A DNA stretch of 7,018 nt from the NCBI GenBank assembly GCA_023389535.1, contig JAEWEH010000171.1:1-7018 (forward strand), in the 5' to 3' direction. How positions within the stretch are numbered: position 1 is the first letter of the stretch; every line of letters begins with the position of its first letter. A program made the translations under genes and the position numbers. The DNA comes from Pseudomonadota bacterium. Its GTDB lineage: Bacteria; Pseudomonadota; Gammaproteobacteria; Burkholderiales; Burkholderiaceae_B. Under the pieces are notes generated by a model. That model was not told where the DNA came from and did no database searches. It saw nothing but the letters and a program-made list of their open reading frames with translations. Of the stretch, positions 6,045-7,018 are shown piece by piece.

Positions 6045-7013
6045 CTACTGGACCGCGATATTGGCCCGCTTGACCAGCGACTGGATGATGGGGATTTCTT
6101 GCTTGATCTGCCGGGTCAGCGCCTGCGGGCTGCCATCGGAGGGTTCGATACCCATGACCAGCATGCGCTTGCGCACGGCATTATCGGTGAGCGCGGCCTT
6201 GAGGGCATCGCCCAGCACTTTGGTGGCGGACTGCGGCGTACCCGGAGGCGCGACCAGCGTAAACCATGCCGTGATCTCAAAGCCGGGGTATCCCGATTCG
6301 GCAACCGTGGGCAGATCGGGCAGCGTGGACATGCGTTCCTTGCTGGTGATGGCCTGCACGTCCACTTTGTCGGCGTTGACCTGCGGCATCCCTGTGGAAA
6401 CCATATCGAAGAACAGGTCGATATCGCCGCCTATGATTTGCGGCAGTGCCTGGGTCGAGCCCTTGAACGGCACATGCAACAGTTTGATGTCGGCCAGTTG
6501 CTGGAAGTATTCCGCGGCCAGGTGCGACGAGGTGCCCGCGCCAAAGGAGGCGATCGTAAGCGCGCCCGGCCTGGCCTTCGCATTCTCGACCACACTGGCC
6601 AAAGACTTGAAGTTGTCTTTCTTGGTGCTCAGCAGCACCATGGGGCCGATGCCTATCATGCCGATGGGCGCAAACGCGTCCGGGTCATAAGGCAGTTCCT
6701 TGAACAGGAAGCGGTTGGTCACCAGCGTGGAGTTGGTGGCCAGCAAGATAGTATAGCCGTCCGGCGCCGCTCGCACGACATGCGAGGCGCCGATATTGGT
6801 GGCGGCCCCTGCCCTATTCTCGACGACGACCGATTGGCCCAGTGTCTTGGCCATGTGTTCGGCCAGTGTGCGCGCCAGCCCGTCTGTTGCCCCCCCGGCG
6901 GGGAATGGCGTGACCAGGGTAATGGCACGGTCCGGGAAACTTGCGGCATGGGCGGTGCTGACCACCGCGCCCAGCATGGCGGCGGCGAGAAATTTGATTC
7001 CGGTTTTGAACAT
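6045..7013 (-). CDS. Bug-family (TctC-like) periplasmic solute-binding protein, 322 aa, first gene of the visible cluster
   Basis: A second secreted carboxylate/amino-acid-type binding protein. Residues 1-23 are a signal peptide (basic start MFKTGIK, hydrophobic FLAAAMLGAVV, cleavage expected after AHA). The mature part has the family marks ITLVTPFPAGGATD (31-44), VVENRAGAATNIG (63-75), AAPDGYT (82-88), HVPFKG (180-185) and PTVAESGYPGFE (235-246) before AWFTLVAPPGTP. It has the same architecture as the other Bug protein in this cluster but differs along its whole length, including the first ligand loop (PFPAGGATD against PYPPGGTTD). The two are therefore diverged paralogues rather than a recent duplication and may bind different ligands. 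The start ATG at 7011-7013 lies 5 bp from the window edge, so its ribosome site and any promoter are outside. The hydrolase gene begins 28 bp after its TAG stop. Confidence 0.92.
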   Translation of the reverse strand: MFKTGIKFLAAAMLGAVVSTAHAASFPDRAITLVTPFPAGGATDGLARTLAEHMAKTLGQSVVVENRAGAATNIGASHVVRAAPDGYTILLATNSTLVTNRFLFKELPYDPDAFAPIGMIGIGPMVLLSTKKDNFKSLASVVENAKARPGALTIASFGAGTSSHLAAEYFQQLADIKLLHVPFKGSTQALPQIIGGDIDLFFDMVSTGMPQVNADKVDVQAITSKERMSTLPDLPTVAESGYPGFEITAWFTLVAPPGTPQSATKVLGDALKAALTDNAVRKRMLVMGIEPSDGSPQALTRQIKQEIPIIQSLVKRANIAVQ

Positions 7014-7018
7014 GATGT

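Larger units (their letters stand above)
243..7013 (-). other. Presumed five-gene operon: bug - GGT-like hydrolase - bug - ThDP enzyme - aminotransferase
   Basis: Five same-strand genes follow with gaps of 28, 55, 187 and 36 bp, and no gene interrupts them. The 187-bp gap contains hairpins and an AT-rich leader, so the last two genes may have their own promoter or a different mRNA level. The set combines capture (two binding proteins), amide hydrolysis, oxoacid chemistry and transamination, consistent with use of one nitrogen compound. The upstream limit is not visible. Confidence 0.55.

Overview
This GC-rich window looks like part of a betaproteobacterial chromosome, probably Burkholderiales and most likely Alcaligenaceae (Bordetella/Achromobacter/Pusillimonas type). 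The main reason is two Bug-family (TctC-like) periplasmic solute-binding proteins, a family heavily expanded in that group. An intergenic block built around a CCCCCAC...GCCCCCCGAGGGGG pattern also looks like a dispersed element of these genomes. This placement rests on pattern recognition, not on a database search.

Layout. Positions 1-209 on the + strand hold the C-terminal end of ruvA (Holliday junction branch migration), cut by the window edge. Everything else is on the - strand and faces ruvA. In transcription order, from right to left, the genes are: a Bug solute-binding protein (7013-6045), a gamma-glutamyltransferase-like Ntn hydrolase (6016-4421), a second Bug protein (4365-3382), a ThDP-dependent enzyme of the acetolactate synthase/benzoylformate decarboxylase type (3194-1647), and a class III (omega) aminotransferase (1610-243). 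Gaps are 28, 55, 187 and 36 bp, so the five genes probably form one transcription unit or two nested ones. The only sizeable gap (3195-3381) holds a structured, repeat-like block with several hairpins, followed by an AT-rich stretch with a small dyad just before the ThDP gene. No stretch longer than 300 bases lacks a gene.

How the genes may work together (inference). Two secreted binding proteins, an amide-bond hydrolase without a visible signal peptide, an amine/amino acid transaminase and a 2-oxoacid-handling ThDP enzyme suggest uptake and breakdown of a nitrogen-containing compound. This could be a gamma-glutamyl or other N-acyl amine/amino acid. The hydrolase would free the amine, the aminotransferase would convert it to an aldehyde or oxoacid, and the ThDP enzyme would decarboxylate or ligate that product. 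The substrate cannot be read from the sequence. No TctA/TctB membrane partners and no regulator gene are present in the window.

There is no CRISPR array, tRNA, rRNA, transposase or phage gene that I can support.
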